In this document: positions 35,495-44,899 of the stretch, in pieces | Numbering within the stretch: position 1 is the stretch's first letter | Layout: each line of letters starts with the position of its first letter | Source: Betaproteobacteria bacterium | GTDB lineage: Bacteria; Pseudomonadota; Gammaproteobacteria; Burkholderiales; Casimicrobiaceae | DNA length: 64,000 bases | NCBI GenBank assembly: GCA_013298695.1 | Contig: JAAFIS010000006.1 | Coordinates: 124,001-188,000 of the forward strand | Direction: 5' to 3' | The notes under the pieces: model-generated | What the model was told of the DNA's origin: nothing | What the model saw: only the letters and a program-made list of their open reading frames with translations | The model's database searches: none | Position numbers and translations under genes: made by a program

Positions 35495-35517
35495 TCACTT
35501 TCATGCGATAATTTCAC

Positions 35518-35778
35518 ATGAATTCCGCATTTGATCTGGCCACCCAACTTCGTGACGCGCGCAAAGCCGCAGGACTCACGCTCGCGCAGATGTCCGCGCG
35601 CACCGGCATTCCCACGCGAAGTCTCTTGCGCATGGAAGCGGGTGATTCAAGCGCGCCGATTGGTCGCATCATGCTCGTCTTCGCAACGCTCGGCTACGAA
35701 TTGAACATCAAGCCCACGTCGAGACCAACGCTTGATGCATTGCAATCGATTTACGTTGACGACAACAACGCGCCATGA
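35518..35778 (+). CDS. hipB: HipB-type XRE antitoxin
   Basis: 86 residues. A helix-turn-helix of the XRE class (LRDARKAAGLTLAQMSARTG, IPTRSLLRMEAGDSSAPIGR) takes up most of the protein. It should bind the operator upstream and neutralise HipA. Its stop overlaps the hipA ATG by 4 bases, so the two are coupled. Confidence 0.85.
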   Translation: MNSAFDLATQLRDARKAAGLTLAQMSARTGIPTRSLLRMEAGDSSAPIGRIMLVFATLGYELNIKPTSRPTLDALQSIYVDDNNAP

Positions 35779-36959
35779 AGCGAATCGAGCGGCTCTACAT
35801 TCACACACCGCAGCAATGCTCCGGGCAACTGGAGCATCACGGTCGACACGTATTCGCCTACGATCCCACGCTGCTGCAAACGCCGAGCGCCGCGATTTCG
35901 CTCACGATGCCAATGCGTTTGGCGAGCTACGAACACACGCTCATGCTGCCCGCGTTGCAAACCTTCATACCAGAGGGCTTCATCGCTGATCGATTGCGCG
36001 AACGCTTCGGCAAAACATTCAAGATGAACGACATGGCGCTGCTCGCGCTATCGAGTGGAGACGCCATTGGTCGATTACGCGTGAACGTCGAGCGCGATGC
36101 ACCAACGACCACGTCCACTGTCGCGCTTCGAGAATTGTTAGCGGATCAAGGCAATCGTGCTTTATTTGACGATCTGTGCGAACGCTTTTTGTTCTCCTCC
36201 GCAATCGCAGGTGTTCAACCGAAAGTGTTGGTCAACGCGACCGAAGACATCGCAAAATCTGCGAAGAAAAGCACGAACAAGCTCAGCCTCGAGGCGCAAG
36301 CGGCGGTGAAAACCAACCAGTACATCGTGAAAGCGGGTGAGAGCAGTTTGCCAAATCTTGCCGCAAATGAATTTCACTGCCTCTCCATCGCACGAGCAGC
36401 AGGTATGGATGTGCCGGAGTTCTGGCTTTCTGAAGATGAAAAGCGATTGGTGATTGCGCGCTTTGATCGCATTGACGGCGCACATCTCGGCTTCGAAGAC
36501 ATGGTGAGTTTGCAAGGCAAGCAAAACGGTGACAAATATGATGGCAGCTACGAAGGCGTTGCGAAAGCGATTGTGCTCAACGCTTCCCCGGCACATATGG
36601 CCAGCTCACTCGCTGCGTTGTTTAATTTAGTTGCGCTCTCCGTATTGCTTCGCAACGGCGACGCTCACCTGAAAAATTTCGGCCTGCTCTACACCGATCC
36701 CACGAGTGACGATTGCCGCCTTGCGCCGACGTACGATATCGTCACCACCACACTCTATCTCCCAAACGACCGCATGGCACTCAACCTCGCCCGAGATCGC
36801 GCGTGGCCGACCCTGCAAACCTTGGCGAAATTTGGACGCGAAATCTGTCGTTTGAAGCAACCGAGCGTTAACATCGAACGCATCCAACAAGCGATCGCCG
36901 ATTACCGGCCAGAACAAGCAAAAACGGTTTGGAAAATGCAGCGGGCTGCGCTCACGTAG
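35775..36959 (+). CDS. hipA: HipA-type serine/threonine kinase toxin
   Basis: 394 residues. Key parts: the N-terminal couple_hipA region, GVQPKVLV (ATP loop), YIVKAGESSLPNLAANEFHC, a catalytic RNGDAHLKNFGLLY (Asp296) and LAPTYDIVTTTLY (metal-binding Asp). HipA phosphorylates glutamyl-tRNA synthetase in E. coli and slows growth. Length is a little short of the E. coli protein (440). The active-site residues I can see are intact, so the toxin is probably functional. Cotranscribed with hipB. Confidence 0.9.
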   Translation: MKRIERLYIHTPQQCSGQLEHHGRHVFAYDPTLLQTPSAAISLTMPMRLASYEHTLMLPALQTFIPEGFIADRLRERFGKTFKMNDMALLALSSGDAIGRLRVNVERDAPTTTSTVALRELLADQGNRALFDDLCERFLFSSAIAGVQPKVLVNATEDIAKSAKKSTNKLSLEAQAAVKTNQYIVKAGESSLPNLAANEFHCLSIARAAGMDVPEFWLSEDEKRLVIARFDRIDGAHLGFEDMVSLQGKQNGDKYDGSYEGVAKAIVLNASPAHMASSLAALFNLVALSVLLRNGDAHLKNFGLLYTDPTSDDCRLAPTYDIVTTTLYLPNDRMALNLARDRAWPTLQTLAKFGREICRLKQPSVNIERIQQAIADYRPEQAKTVWKMQRAALT

Positions 36960-37016
36960 GAGCGCGACACTGTGAAAAGAATGCTTGTGAATTTGATCAA
37001 ACAACCGCGTGTTTCC

Positions 37017-37865
37017 ATGAAGAATTTTTTCGTTGCGTTCATTTTCTTCCTCGCTATCGCACCGTTAAATACTTTTGCGGCGCCCATACCGATCTTCGAT
37101 GCTCACATGCACTACAACATCGAGGCGCGCGCCGAATATCCGCCAGAAAAAGTGCTGGAAATTTTTAAGCGCAACAATGTGCGCGGCATTCTCGCGAATT
37201 CACGACCAAACGAAGGCTCTGAATTGCTCGCGAAACTCGCCGCGAGCAAATCGCCCGACCTAAACATTGCGCCATTCATTCGCGTGTACCGTGATCGCGC
37301 CGACTACGGTACGTGGCATAAAAATCCTGAAATCGTTGCAATGATCGAGCGCGAATTCGCGAGCGGCTTTTTCAAAGACAAAGTGCGCGGCATCGGCGAG
37401 TTTCACATCTACGGCGATGAAGCGAAATCGAAAGAGTTCGCACAGATTGTTGAGTTCGCAAAGAAAAACGAACTTTGGCTGCATGCGCATTGCGATGAAG
37501 CTGCGCTCGCAATCATCTTTCAACTGAATCCGAACGCAAAAGTGATTTGGGCGCACACCGGATTTAGCGTTGCGACCGAAAAAGTTGCAGTGCTCATGAA
37601 ACAGCACAAAGGTTTAATGGGCGAGCTTTCTTATCGCAACGACATTACGGACGGCGGCAAACTTTCAAAACAATGGCGCGCGCTGTTCATGGCGCACGCT
37701 GATCGTTTTCTACTTGGTTCGGATTGCTGGGTGACGGAGCGGTGGGCTCAGTACGACGAGTTGATGAGTTACTACAGGAAATGGTTGGCAGAGTTGCCAG
37801 CGGCGCAAGCCCAGATGATTGCGTTCGGCAACGGTGAACGTATCTTCTCTTCGAAATCGAAATAG
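37017..37865 (+). CDS. secreted amidohydrolase-family protein
   Basis: 282 residues from the ATG at 37017 (a signal peptide then reads MKNFFVAFIFFLAIAPLNTFA); the frame is open from 36972. The mature part is a TIM barrel with the metal motif FDAHMHYN at its first strand, a second His in LWLHAHCDEAA, IWAHTGFSVA and a final FLLGSDCW with the metal Asp. This is the amidohydrolase-2 type. Export to the periplasm is unusual for the group. Substrate unknown. Confidence 0.75.
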   Translation: MKNFFVAFIFFLAIAPLNTFAAPIPIFDAHMHYNIEARAEYPPEKVLEIFKRNNVRGILANSRPNEGSELLAKLAASKSPDLNIAPFIRVYRDRADYGTWHKNPEIVAMIEREFASGFFKDKVRGIGEFHIYGDEAKSKEFAQIVEFAKKNELWLHAHCDEAALAIIFQLNPNAKVIWAHTGFSVATEKVAVLMKQHKGLMGELSYRNDITDGGKLSKQWRALFMAHADRFLLGSDCWVTERWAQYDELMSYYRKWLAELPAAQAQMIAFGNGERIFSSKSK

Positions 37866-37931
37866 TTACCCTCATCTCTAGCGTTCGAGCGACTTTTCGG
37901 TCGGCACAGGTCACTGGTTACTCAGCCATCA

Positions 37932-37955
37932 CTCCTGACACAATGCTGTCAGGAG
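37932..37955. repeat. perfect inverted repeat upstream of the VOC gene
   Basis: CTCCTGACA-CAATGC-TGTCAGGAG: two 9-base arms with a 6-base loop, 50 bases before the VOC start. It could be a regulator site or a weak terminator of the amidohydrolase gene; no T-run follows. Confidence 0.7.
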
Positions 37956-38004
37956 CACCTGACAACAATAGCGACCTGTTCAACACGAATGAAGGAAAAC
38001 GATT

Positions 38005-38373
38005 ATGTCTGGCAACGCAACTTGGTTTGAAATTCCCAGCGCAGATTTCAATCGCGCAGTGAAGTTTTATGAAACAGTATTTCAGCTCGCGCTCAAGCGA
38101 GAAAATATCGGCGGTGATTTAGCGGTCTTTCCTGGCGATCAGTCATCAACGAACGGTGCAATCGTTGCGCCCCAGCCCGGCTACGCGCCATCGCTGACGG
38201 GGGCCGCGATTTACCTCAACGCAGGTAACGATTTGCAACCCTTGCTCGACCGCGCCGCCGCGAATGGCGGCAAGGTGCTTCTGCCGAAAACCGCGCTGCC
38301 GCCTGGCATGGGCTTCTTCGCGCATATGCAAGACAGCGAAGGCAATCGCGTCGGTTTGCATTCGATGGGTTGA
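38005..38373 (+). CDS. VOC-family (glyoxalase-like) protein
   Basis: 122 residues, two beta-alpha-beta-beta-beta modules. WFEIPSADFNRAVKFYETVF is the usual opening, and FAHMQDSEGNRVGLHSM the usual close with a conserved Glu and His. Members are small metal enzymes or binding proteins; the reaction is not known. A good ribosome site (AAGGAAAA) is upstream. The WYL regulator follows after 23 bases on the same strand and may control it. Confidence 0.85.
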   Translation: MSGNATWFEIPSADFNRAVKFYETVFQLALKRENIGGDLAVFPGDQSSTNGAIVAPQPGYAPSLTGAAIYLNAGNDLQPLLDRAAANGGKVLLPKTALPPGMGFFAHMQDSEGNRVGLHSMG

Positions 38374-38396
38374 GCGCGCCGTAAAAAACGCAAACG

Positions 38397-39092
38397 ATGC
38401 GCCGCGCTGATCGCTTGTTTCGTATCGTGCAGTATTTGCGCGGTCGCCGCTTAACCACGGCGCTGCAACTCGCGAACTGGTTGCAAGTGAGTGAGCGCAC
38501 GATCTATCGCGATATTCGTGATCTCGCAACGACGGGCACGCCGATTGAGGGCGAGGCGGGTGTCGGCTATCGGTTGCGCGGCGGTATGGATCTGCCGCCG
38601 ATGCAGTTTGAACTCGAAGAGATTGAAGCTATTGTGCTGGGCGCGCGTATGGTCGAGGCATGGAGCGGTCCGCAGCTGGGTGCGGCCGCCGCGTCGGCGC
38701 TTGCGAAGATCGCGAGCGCGTTGCCACCGGAGAGACGGCGCTGGATCGACGAATCGCGTGCGTATGTCCCGCAAATGCACATTCCGAAGCAGATTGGCGA
38801 GCGTTTTGAAAAATTGCGGGCGGCGATTCGCGAGCAACGCGTCATCGACTTCGTCTATGCAGACGAAAAGAAGGCGCTGACACATCGAAGCGTGCGTCCA
38901 TTGTCGCTCTACTTCTGGGGCGAGCATTGGACGCTCGGCGCGTGGTGCGAATTGCGCAACGACTTTCGCAGCTTTCGTATTGATCGATTGCTGCGACTCA
39001 ACGTAAGTGATCGCAAGTATCTAGATGAAACAGGGAAGCGTCTGACCGATTTTCTACGTGCGCAGGGCGCTAGCACTTTGCTTCGTGATTGA
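38397..39092 (+). CDS. YafY-type HTH-WYL transcriptional regulator
   Basis: 231 residues. An HTH_11 domain (MRRADRLFRIVQYLRGRR, then QVSERTIYRDIRDLATTGTP) is followed by a WYL sensory domain (about residues 140-210; RVIDFVYADEKKALTHRSVR and WTLGAWCELRNDFRSFRIDR). Such proteins bind nucleotide-like or other ligands and repress or activate neighbours. The VOC gene just upstream is the likely target. Confidence 0.9.
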   Translation: MRRADRLFRIVQYLRGRRLTTALQLANWLQVSERTIYRDIRDLATTGTPIEGEAGVGYRLRGGMDLPPMQFELEEIEAIVLGARMVEAWSGPQLGAAAASALAKIASALPPERRRWIDESRAYVPQMHIPKQIGERFEKLRAAIREQRVIDFVYADEKKALTHRSVRPLSLYFWGEHWTLGAWCELRNDFRSFRIDRLLRLNVSDRKYLDETGKRLTDFLRAQGASTLLRD

Positions 39093-39257
39093 TGGTCATC
39101 TAATCACTGTTGCGCCCTATTTATGCGGGCGAATAAGTATTTCAACAACTTAGTTGCGTTTGCAAGTTTTGAGGCTTATCGCCCAATGCATCCACGCTTT
39201 CGTAGCGAATGCTGTACATTGAATTGACGGGCGGAACCGCGATTTCCAATCGCCCGA

Positions 39258-40004
39258 CTATCGCTTAAATGAGATGCGATCCACCGCATCGGTAATCACG
39301 CTGTCGACGCCCCATGACCACAGCCGCTCTGCATCCGCGAGTTCATTGCAGGTGTAACAGGCGACACGCAAGCCGTTGTTGTGCGCGAGTTTCACCACGT
39401 CTACGTTCAGCGATTTCCAATTCGTATCTACCGCGATTGCGCCAACTTGTTTGCATCGGCCTAACCAATCGGCGGGTAACGGGTCTTGGAACAAGTGCGC
39501 GCGCGGCAATGAATCAACTGCCTCTTTCGCCGCCAACAACGCATCAGTTGAAAATGACGAAAGCAACGGCGGCACCTTCGCATTCACACACAAGCTTGCG
39601 CATTCGACCGCAACCGCTGCGCCCGTCTCACGCTCACGCGCCGGGCTCGGCTTGATTTCCACATTCATCGCAACACCATTCGCATTGCAATAGGCGATCA
39701 CGCTAGCGAACGTGGGGATTGGCTCACCCGCGAAGGCGCTCGAATGCCAAGCGCCCGCGTCCAATTTAGACAGCTCAGTCCAATCACAACTTGCGACTGC
39801 ACCGGTTCCGTTCGACGTGCGATCCAAATCCGAATCGTGCATCAGGAGCAACACGTTATCGCGTGATAGTTTCACATCAAATTCGCACGCACGATAACCG
39901 AACGAAACGCCATAGCGAATCGCCGCAAGCGTGTTCTCAGGCGCAAGTTTTCCTGCGCCACGGTGGGCAATTGTTTTTGGGTATGGCCAGGGCGCGCGGT
40001 TCAT
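39258..40004 (-). CDS. ugpQ: glycerophosphodiester phosphodiesterase
   Basis: 248 residues, no signal peptide, so cytosolic (UgpQ type). Catalytic motifs are at the start: IAHRGAGKLAPENTLAAI, then CEFDVKLSRDNVLLLMHDSD with the metal Glu/Asp and second His. It cuts glycerophosphodiesters to an alcohol and glycerol-3-phosphate. glpK lies 4 kb away but in another transcription unit. No neighbour in an operon. Confidence 0.9.
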   Translation of the reverse strand: MNRAPWPYPKTIAHRGAGKLAPENTLAAIRYGVSFGYRACEFDVKLSRDNVLLLMHDSDLDRTSNGTGAVASCDWTELSKLDAGAWHSSAFAGEPIPTFASVIAYCNANGVAMNVEIKPSPARERETGAAVAVECASLCVNAKVPPLLSSFSTDALLAAKEAVDSLPRAHLFQDPLPADWLGRCKQVGAIAVDTNWKSLNVDVVKLAHNNGLRVACYTCNELADAERLWSWGVDSVITDAVDRISFKR

Positions 40005-40259
40005 AAGTGAAGTTTAGCGCCGCGACGAATACAAACACTGAAGCGAACCGCGCACAGGACGACCCGCCTGAAAGGCGCTAGGAAGGCTGCCATTCGGCCT
40101 AGGACGTCGCTCCCGCTGATCGCTATGACGCAAGGCTCCAAAAATCAACGCGGCGATCAAGCAGCCATGCGTGCAAGCTTTGCGTCTTAGCGCGTAACGC
40201 GTCGTCATAACGAGCGTAGCGAGTGTCATCGTAGCGAAGCGTCGTCCTGTTCGAAGCGC

Positions 40260-41783
40260 TTACACGTCGAACCGAATCCCTTGAGCGAGTGGTAATTGTG
40301 ATCCGTAATTCACGGTATTCGTGGCGCGGCGCATGTACGCTTTCCAAGAATCACTGCCTGATTCGCGTCCGCCGCCGGTTTCTTTTTCGCCGCCGAATGC
40401 GCCACCGATTTCAGCGCCACTCGTGCCAATGTTCACGTTTGCGATGCCGCAATCGCTGCCTGCGGGGCCGACAAATTTCTCCATCTCACGCATGTCGTTG
40501 GTGAACACGGCGGAAGACAAGCCATGCACTGTTGCATTATTGAGTGCAATCGCGTTTTCGATGTCGCCATCGTATTTCACGATGTAGAGAATCGGCGCGA
40601 AAGTTTCGCGGCACACGACGTCGCTCTGCGCGGGCATTTCCGCAATCGCGGGCTGCACGTAGAACGCATCGTTGCCCAATTCTTCACGCACTCGCTCGCC
40701 GCCTTGCACATTGCCGCCCGCAGCGCGCGCATCCGCAAGCGCTTTATGCATGCCATCGAATGCGAGTTTGTCGATCAACGGGCCGACGAGCGTTCCGGTC
40801 TCCGTGGGATTGCCGATGCGCAACTTGCCGTAAATCGCTTTGAGTTTCGGCACGAGTGCGTCGTACACACTCGTGTGAACAATCAATCGGCGTAGCGTGG
40901 TGCAACGCTGTCCCGCCGTTCCGACTGCAGAAAATACCGCAGCGCGTTCAACCATTTCAAGATTGGCTGATGGCGCGACGATGGCGGCGTTATTGCCGCC
41001 CAATTCAAGTATCGATTTCGCAAAACGCTTTGCACACGCCTCACCGACGGCGCGACCCATACGCGTAGAGCCAGTTGCCGATACGAGCGGAAATCGCGAA
41101 TCGTTCACGAGTTGCGCGCCCGTTTCCGCGCGACCGAGCGCGACGAATGACAAACCGTTTGGCGCAACGTTGCCCGCATCGCGATAGCGTTTCACTGCGC
41201 GCTCGAAGATCGCTTGCGTTGCGAGTGCGGTCAGCGGGGTTTTCTCAGAAGGTTTCCAAATCGTACTGTTGCCGCAGACAATCGCGAGTGCAGAATTCCA
41301 TGCCCACACGGCTACCGGGAAATTGAACGCACTAATGATGAGCGTGGGGCCAAGCGGATGCCAGGTTTCCATCATGCGGTGATCGGCGCGCTCGGAGGCG
41401 ATCGTTAAACCATAGAGCTGACGCGAGAGACCGACTGAAAAATCGCAGATGTCGATCATCTCCTGCACTTCGCCCAAGCCTTCTTGCAGAATCTTTCCGG
41501 CTTCGATGGAGACGAGCTCACCTAGTGCGTCTTTGTTTGCGCGCAATTCTTCGCCAAGGATGCGAACGAGTTCACCGCGTTTTGGTGCCGGAATCGTTCG
41601 CCATGCGAGAAATGCCTCACGGCTCTTTGCGATCATTGCATCCACTTCGCTGGTCGATGTCACCGCGAGCTTTGCGATCACTTCGCCTGTGATCGGCGTG
41701 CGGGCGGGGATCGCGAGCGCGTCGTTGCTGGTGGCGAGTTGAACGCCAAGTTTTGATAAGAGTTCGAGCGCGCGTCTTTTCAT
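40260..41783 (-). CDS. ALDH7-like aldehyde dehydrogenase (probable aminoadipate semialdehyde dehydrogenase)
   Basis: 507 residues from the ATG at 41783. The catalytic Cys is C294 in GTAGQRCTTLRRL; the ELGGNNAAIVA loop carries the general-base Glu. PLGPTLIISAFNFPVAVW is typical of the ALDH7 (antiquitin) group, which oxidises alpha-aminoadipate semialdehyde to 2-aminoadipate. A saccharopine-dehydrogenase-like gene upstream supports a lysine-degradation role. A terminator lies between the two, so this gene probably has its own promoter. Confidence 0.85.
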   Translation of the reverse strand: MKRRALELLSKLGVQLATSNDALAIPARTPITGEVIAKLAVTSTSEVDAMIAKSREAFLAWRTIPAPKRGELVRILGEELRANKDALGELVSIEAGKILQEGLGEVQEMIDICDFSVGLSRQLYGLTIASERADHRMMETWHPLGPTLIISAFNFPVAVWAWNSALAIVCGNSTIWKPSEKTPLTALATQAIFERAVKRYRDAGNVAPNGLSFVALGRAETGAQLVNDSRFPLVSATGSTRMGRAVGEACAKRFAKSILELGGNNAAIVAPSANLEMVERAAVFSAVGTAGQRCTTLRRLIVHTSVYDALVPKLKAIYGKLRIGNPTETGTLVGPLIDKLAFDGMHKALADARAAGGNVQGGERVREELGNDAFYVQPAIAEMPAQSDVVCRETFAPILYIVKYDGDIENAIALNNATVHGLSSAVFTNDMREMEKFVGPAGSDCGIANVNIGTSGAEIGGAFGGEKETGGGRESGSDSWKAYMRRATNTVNYGSQLPLAQGIRFDV

Positions 41784-41880
41784 AAGGGTGGTTTTTTTGT
41801 TGCAGATGATGCGGGTTTCGCAGATTAACGCAGATTTATTTTCTTCGGTCACTGCGAACGTAAGCATGTAATGACAATGT

Positions 41881-41924
41881 CAAAAAATCCCCGCCGCTGG
41901 GAGGAGATTTCCAGCGGCGGGTAG
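41881..41924 (-). terminator. strong rho-independent terminator
   Basis: Minus strand: CCCGCCGCTGG and CCAGCGGCGGG pair around a short loop, followed by GATTTTTTGAC. It lies 32 bases past the stop of the saccharopine-dehydrogenase-like gene. Confidence 0.85.
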
Positions 41925-41955
41925 CGTGACATCGCCCAAAACTTTTAATACAAAA

Positions 41956-43056
41956 CTACGAGATCGATTCGATACGTCGCGACTGCTCGTAGGCGATACC
42001 GAAACGGTTGGCAAGGAAATCGGGCAGCGCCACTTCTTCTTGACGAATGAAGCCCTGCTGCGGCAGCTTCTTTTCGCGGAACAAATCAACTGCAGCGCAG
42101 ATTCCAGCAGCGGTCGTAATTTGAATGGCGGAAAGCGGCGCGTCTTTAGCAGAAGCGCGTTGCGCGAAAATTTTTCGTGCGAACACTTCTTGCACGTACG
42201 CCCCTGCTCGCATACCACTCACTGTCACGAACACGAGCACCACGTCTTGCATCGTCGTCGGCACGGACTTTCGCATGATGTCTTTCAGTGCTTCCTGATT
42301 GCTCGACAAACGAAGATCGGAGAGAAGGAACATCATCAAATCGCGATGCCCCGGATAGCGCACGCTTTTGTAATCCAAGTTGCGCACTTTGCCACTCAGC
42401 GTTTCGCAGAGCGTGCCCAAACCGCCGGACGTGTTGAAGGCCTCGTATTCCACGCCGTCGAGCGAGAAATGCTCCAAGCCTTCGAGCGGCAACATCGCAG
42501 TCTTTACGCCACCGTAAATCGCTTCGCAGGGATGGCAGTACTCGTTGATCAACCCATCAACGCTCCAAGTCAAGTTGTACTTGAGCGCATTGGTGGGAAA
42601 AGCAGGGAGCGCGCCTACACGCATCTTGATCTCGTCGAGTGAATCGAAGCATTTCGCTAGATGGTGCGCAACGATACCGATGAAACCTGGTGCAAGGCCA
42701 CATTGCGGCATGAACGCGTTCGGTGCGCCTTTCGCAAGCTCCATGATGGCTTTGGTTGCGGCGACGTCTTCTGTTAAATCGAAATAATGGCAGCCCACGG
42801 TTTTCGCGACTTGCGCGACCTTCACTGCGAGGTGATAGGGCAGCGCATTGATCACTGCGTCATGCCCTTTGATGATCGCCTCAATGCCACCTACGCGATC
42901 GGTGTCGATCAACACGCGGTTGACCTTGAGCGCGCCGAGCTTATCGAGCGAGGCCTGTGATTGATCGGCGACGGTCACGGTGTAATCGCCCGAGTTCACG
43001 AGCAGGTGGGAAATGGTGTGACCGATGTGGCCTGCGCCGAGCAATGCGATTTTCAT
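41956..43056 (-). CDS. saccharopine dehydrogenase family protein (lysine 6-dehydrogenase-like)
   Basis: 366 residues. A Rossmann N-terminus (IALLGAGHIGHTISHLLVNS) binds NAD(P); VINALPYHLAVKVAQVAKTV and FDLTEDVAATKAI follow; the C-terminal catalytic domain includes MPQCGLAPGFIGIVAHHLAK. This layout fits L-lysine 6-dehydrogenase and its relatives better than true saccharopine dehydrogenase. It would turn lysine into allysine, the substrate for the aldehyde dehydrogenase downstream. The Lrp gene is divergent across a 134-base region with inverted repeats. Confidence 0.8.
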   Translation of the reverse strand: MKIALLGAGHIGHTISHLLVNSGDYTVTVADQSQASLDKLGALKVNRVLIDTDRVGGIEAIIKGHDAVINALPYHLAVKVAQVAKTVGCHYFDLTEDVAATKAIMELAKGAPNAFMPQCGLAPGFIGIVAHHLAKCFDSLDEIKMRVGALPAFPTNALKYNLTWSVDGLINEYCHPCEAIYGGVKTAMLPLEGLEHFSLDGVEYEAFNTSGGLGTLCETLSGKVRNLDYKSVRYPGHRDLMMFLLSDLRLSSNQEALKDIMRKSVPTTMQDVVLVFVTVSGMRAGAYVQEVFARKIFAQRASAKDAPLSAIQITTAAGICAAVDLFREKKLPQQGFIRQEEVALPDFLANRFGIAYEQSRRIESIS

Positions 43057-43061
43057 GATTC

Positions 43062-43188
43062 TTGTTGTTCAAACAGTAAATTGAGCAACAAAAATTCTAG
43101 GGAATAGCGATGACGAAATAAACAACAAAAACGTCGTAACGTAGCGCTAGATGCGATAATTTGGCTATTGTTTATGACGTTTTGTTTG
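43062..43188. promoter_or_regulatory. divergent control region with probable Lrp sites
   Basis: Two inverted repeats: TTGTTGTTCAA / TTGAGCAACAA (43062-43091), and AACAACAAAAACGTCGTAA (from 43121) facing TTATGACGTTTTGTTTG (43172-43188). They lie between the lysine-dehydrogenase-like gene and the divergent Lrp gene, the place where an Lrp/AsnC regulator would act on both. Confidence 0.6.
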
Positions 43189-43190
43189 AA

Positions 43191-43667
43191 ATGAGCACAT
43201 CGCGAAGAAAGGTCACCGCTCTAGCGCCTGCCGCCACGCTCGATAAACTTGATCGTGAATTGCTTGCGCTACTGCAGGCGAACGCGCGCGAAAGCGTGAC
43301 GACGCTCGGCAAAAAATTGGGCGTTGCGCGCACGACCGTACTCGCGCGTATGGCGCGACTGGAAACAACGGGCGTGATCACCGGCTACAGCGTGCGGCTC
43401 GATCAAACCGCACTAGAGCGCAGCTTGCAAGCCTTCGTTGGGCTATCCGTGGAACCTAAAGCCGGACGCGACGTATTGAAACGTCTCGCGAAAATGCCCG
43501 AGATCAAACTTGTGTGCAGCGTGAGCGGGGAGTTTGATTACGTCGCGTGGCTACGTGCAGAATCGCCTCATGTTCTCGACGGCTTACTTGATGAAATAGG
43601 CGATATTGAGGGCGTTACAAAAACGCATACCTCCGTTGTTTTAGCGGAGCGGATTAGCCGCGGCTAA
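43191..43667 (+). CDS. Lrp/AsnC-family regulator
   Basis: 158 residues from the ATG at 43191. The HTH reads LDRELLALLQANARESVTTL with GKKLGVARTTVLARMARLE; the RAM ligand domain follows (VGLSVEPKAGRDVLKRLAKM, VCSVSGEFDYVAWL). Members sense amino acids; position suggests lysine or a breakdown product. Its stop overlaps that of the convergent serine hydrolase gene by 4 bases. Confidence 0.9.
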   Translation: MSTSRRKVTALAPAATLDKLDRELLALLQANARESVTTLGKKLGVARTTVLARMARLETTGVITGYSVRLDQTALERSLQAFVGLSVEPKAGRDVLKRLAKMPEIKLVCSVSGEFDYVAWLRAESPHVLDGLLDEIGDIEGVTKTHTSVVLAERISRG

Positions 43668-44770
43668 AGGCGTAATTCCTTGATTATTGGCGAGTCGAAC
43701 GCCGCGCTTACTTGCTGCATGAATTCAGCTGCATTCGACGAATCAATCCAGCGCACCGCGATCACCGCATGATGGGCGGGTTCGATCCAGGTGTAATGCC
43801 CGCCCGCGCCGATCATGAAGCTCGCGTCTTTTGATGCGACGGGAAATTGTGTTCCATCAGGATTAAGCCACATGAGCCAGCCGTAAAACGGCGCGATGTA
43901 GCACGGCTCGCGCATGCGTTTCGCCCAAGTTGTGGGAATGAGTTGCGCGCCGTTGTGTGCGCCATCGTTCAATAGCAATTGCCCAATCCGCGCTTGATCG
44001 CGCGCACTGATCGACACACCGCCGCCCCAATGTGTGCCGCCGGGAACGCTTTGCATCTTTCGCTTCACACCGTCGCGATCAACGATCTCCATCCACCCGT
44101 CGTCATAGCCGCGCCACGCGAAGTTTTCGCCCGCATTTAACGGCCTCAAAATCGCATCACGAAACACCTCAGGCAGTGGCTCGCGAAACAAATGCAAGAG
44201 CGCAAGGGAGAGTTGATTGATGCGGACATCGTTGTATTCCCAATACGTGCCCGGCGTTTGCAGCGGTCGCGCATCGCCTTTCTTTCCCGCAGGCGGACGC
44301 GGATCGTGCGAAACCGTGCGATAGCGATCCACGGTGTCCGGCAAACCGAAGCACGCGCCTTCCCACTCGCTCGTTTGCTCCAGCAACTGCCGCCACGTGA
44401 TGCGACGATTGTGCGCCGAATCAAAACCGATATTCGGCACACGCGTGAAGACCGGTTCACCAACATCAGGCAACAAGCCTCGCGCCTGCGCAACGCCCGC
44501 AAGCAACGCGAGATACGTTTTCGCCACGCTAAAGGTTAAATCCGCACGATCCGGCTCGCCCCACGCGGCAACCTCCACGCCCTGTTGCAAGATCACACCC
44601 GACACGCCACCGCGCGCGTGCACCGGCCCGCGCAACACATTCCACGGCGCAGGATCGTTGTGATGCACGCCAAACGGCTGCTGCCCCGGCGCAGGCAAAG
44701 CACGCGGATCGCGCGGCCAGGGCACTTCGTGCGAGAGTGAGAAATCGATGGCGGTTTGAAAGCGGTTCAT
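43664..44770 (-). CDS. serine hydrolase (beta-lactamase/class C-like)
   Basis: 368 residues, no clear signal peptide. SxxK is in LTFSVAKTYLALLAG; a Tyr-containing motif WEYNDVRINQLSL gives YxN; the GAGGHYTWIEP segment stands for the K/HTG motif. So the fold is that of class-C beta-lactamases, esterases and D-Ala-D-Ala peptidases. Its first about 110 codons, with some upstream bases, are repeated in decayed form at 46530-46911. Confidence 0.85.
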   Translation of the reverse strand: MNRFQTAIDFSLSHEVPWPRDPRALPAPGQQPFGVHHNDPAPWNVLRGPVHARGGVSGVILQQGVEVAAWGEPDRADLTFSVAKTYLALLAGVAQARGLLPDVGEPVFTRVPNIGFDSAHNRRITWRQLLEQTSEWEGACFGLPDTVDRYRTVSHDPRPPAGKKGDARPLQTPGTYWEYNDVRINQLSLALLHLFREPLPEVFRDAILRPLNAGENFAWRGYDDGWMEIVDRDGVKRKMQSVPGGTHWGGGVSISARDQARIGQLLLNDGAHNGAQLIPTTWAKRMREPCYIAPFYGWLMWLNPDGTQFPVASKDASFMIGAGGHYTWIEPAHHAVIAVRWIDSSNAAEFMQQVSAAFDSPIIKELRL

Positions 44771-44899
44771 GCTGAGATTCTCGTTGTTCGCTGACTCAAC
44801 ATAACCGAATCATCTCGTATTCTCAATGCTGTCATCCACGCGAAGGGTGTGCAACAGGAATAAACTACGGCTAATTCATCGTTCCTCGGAACCCACCAA

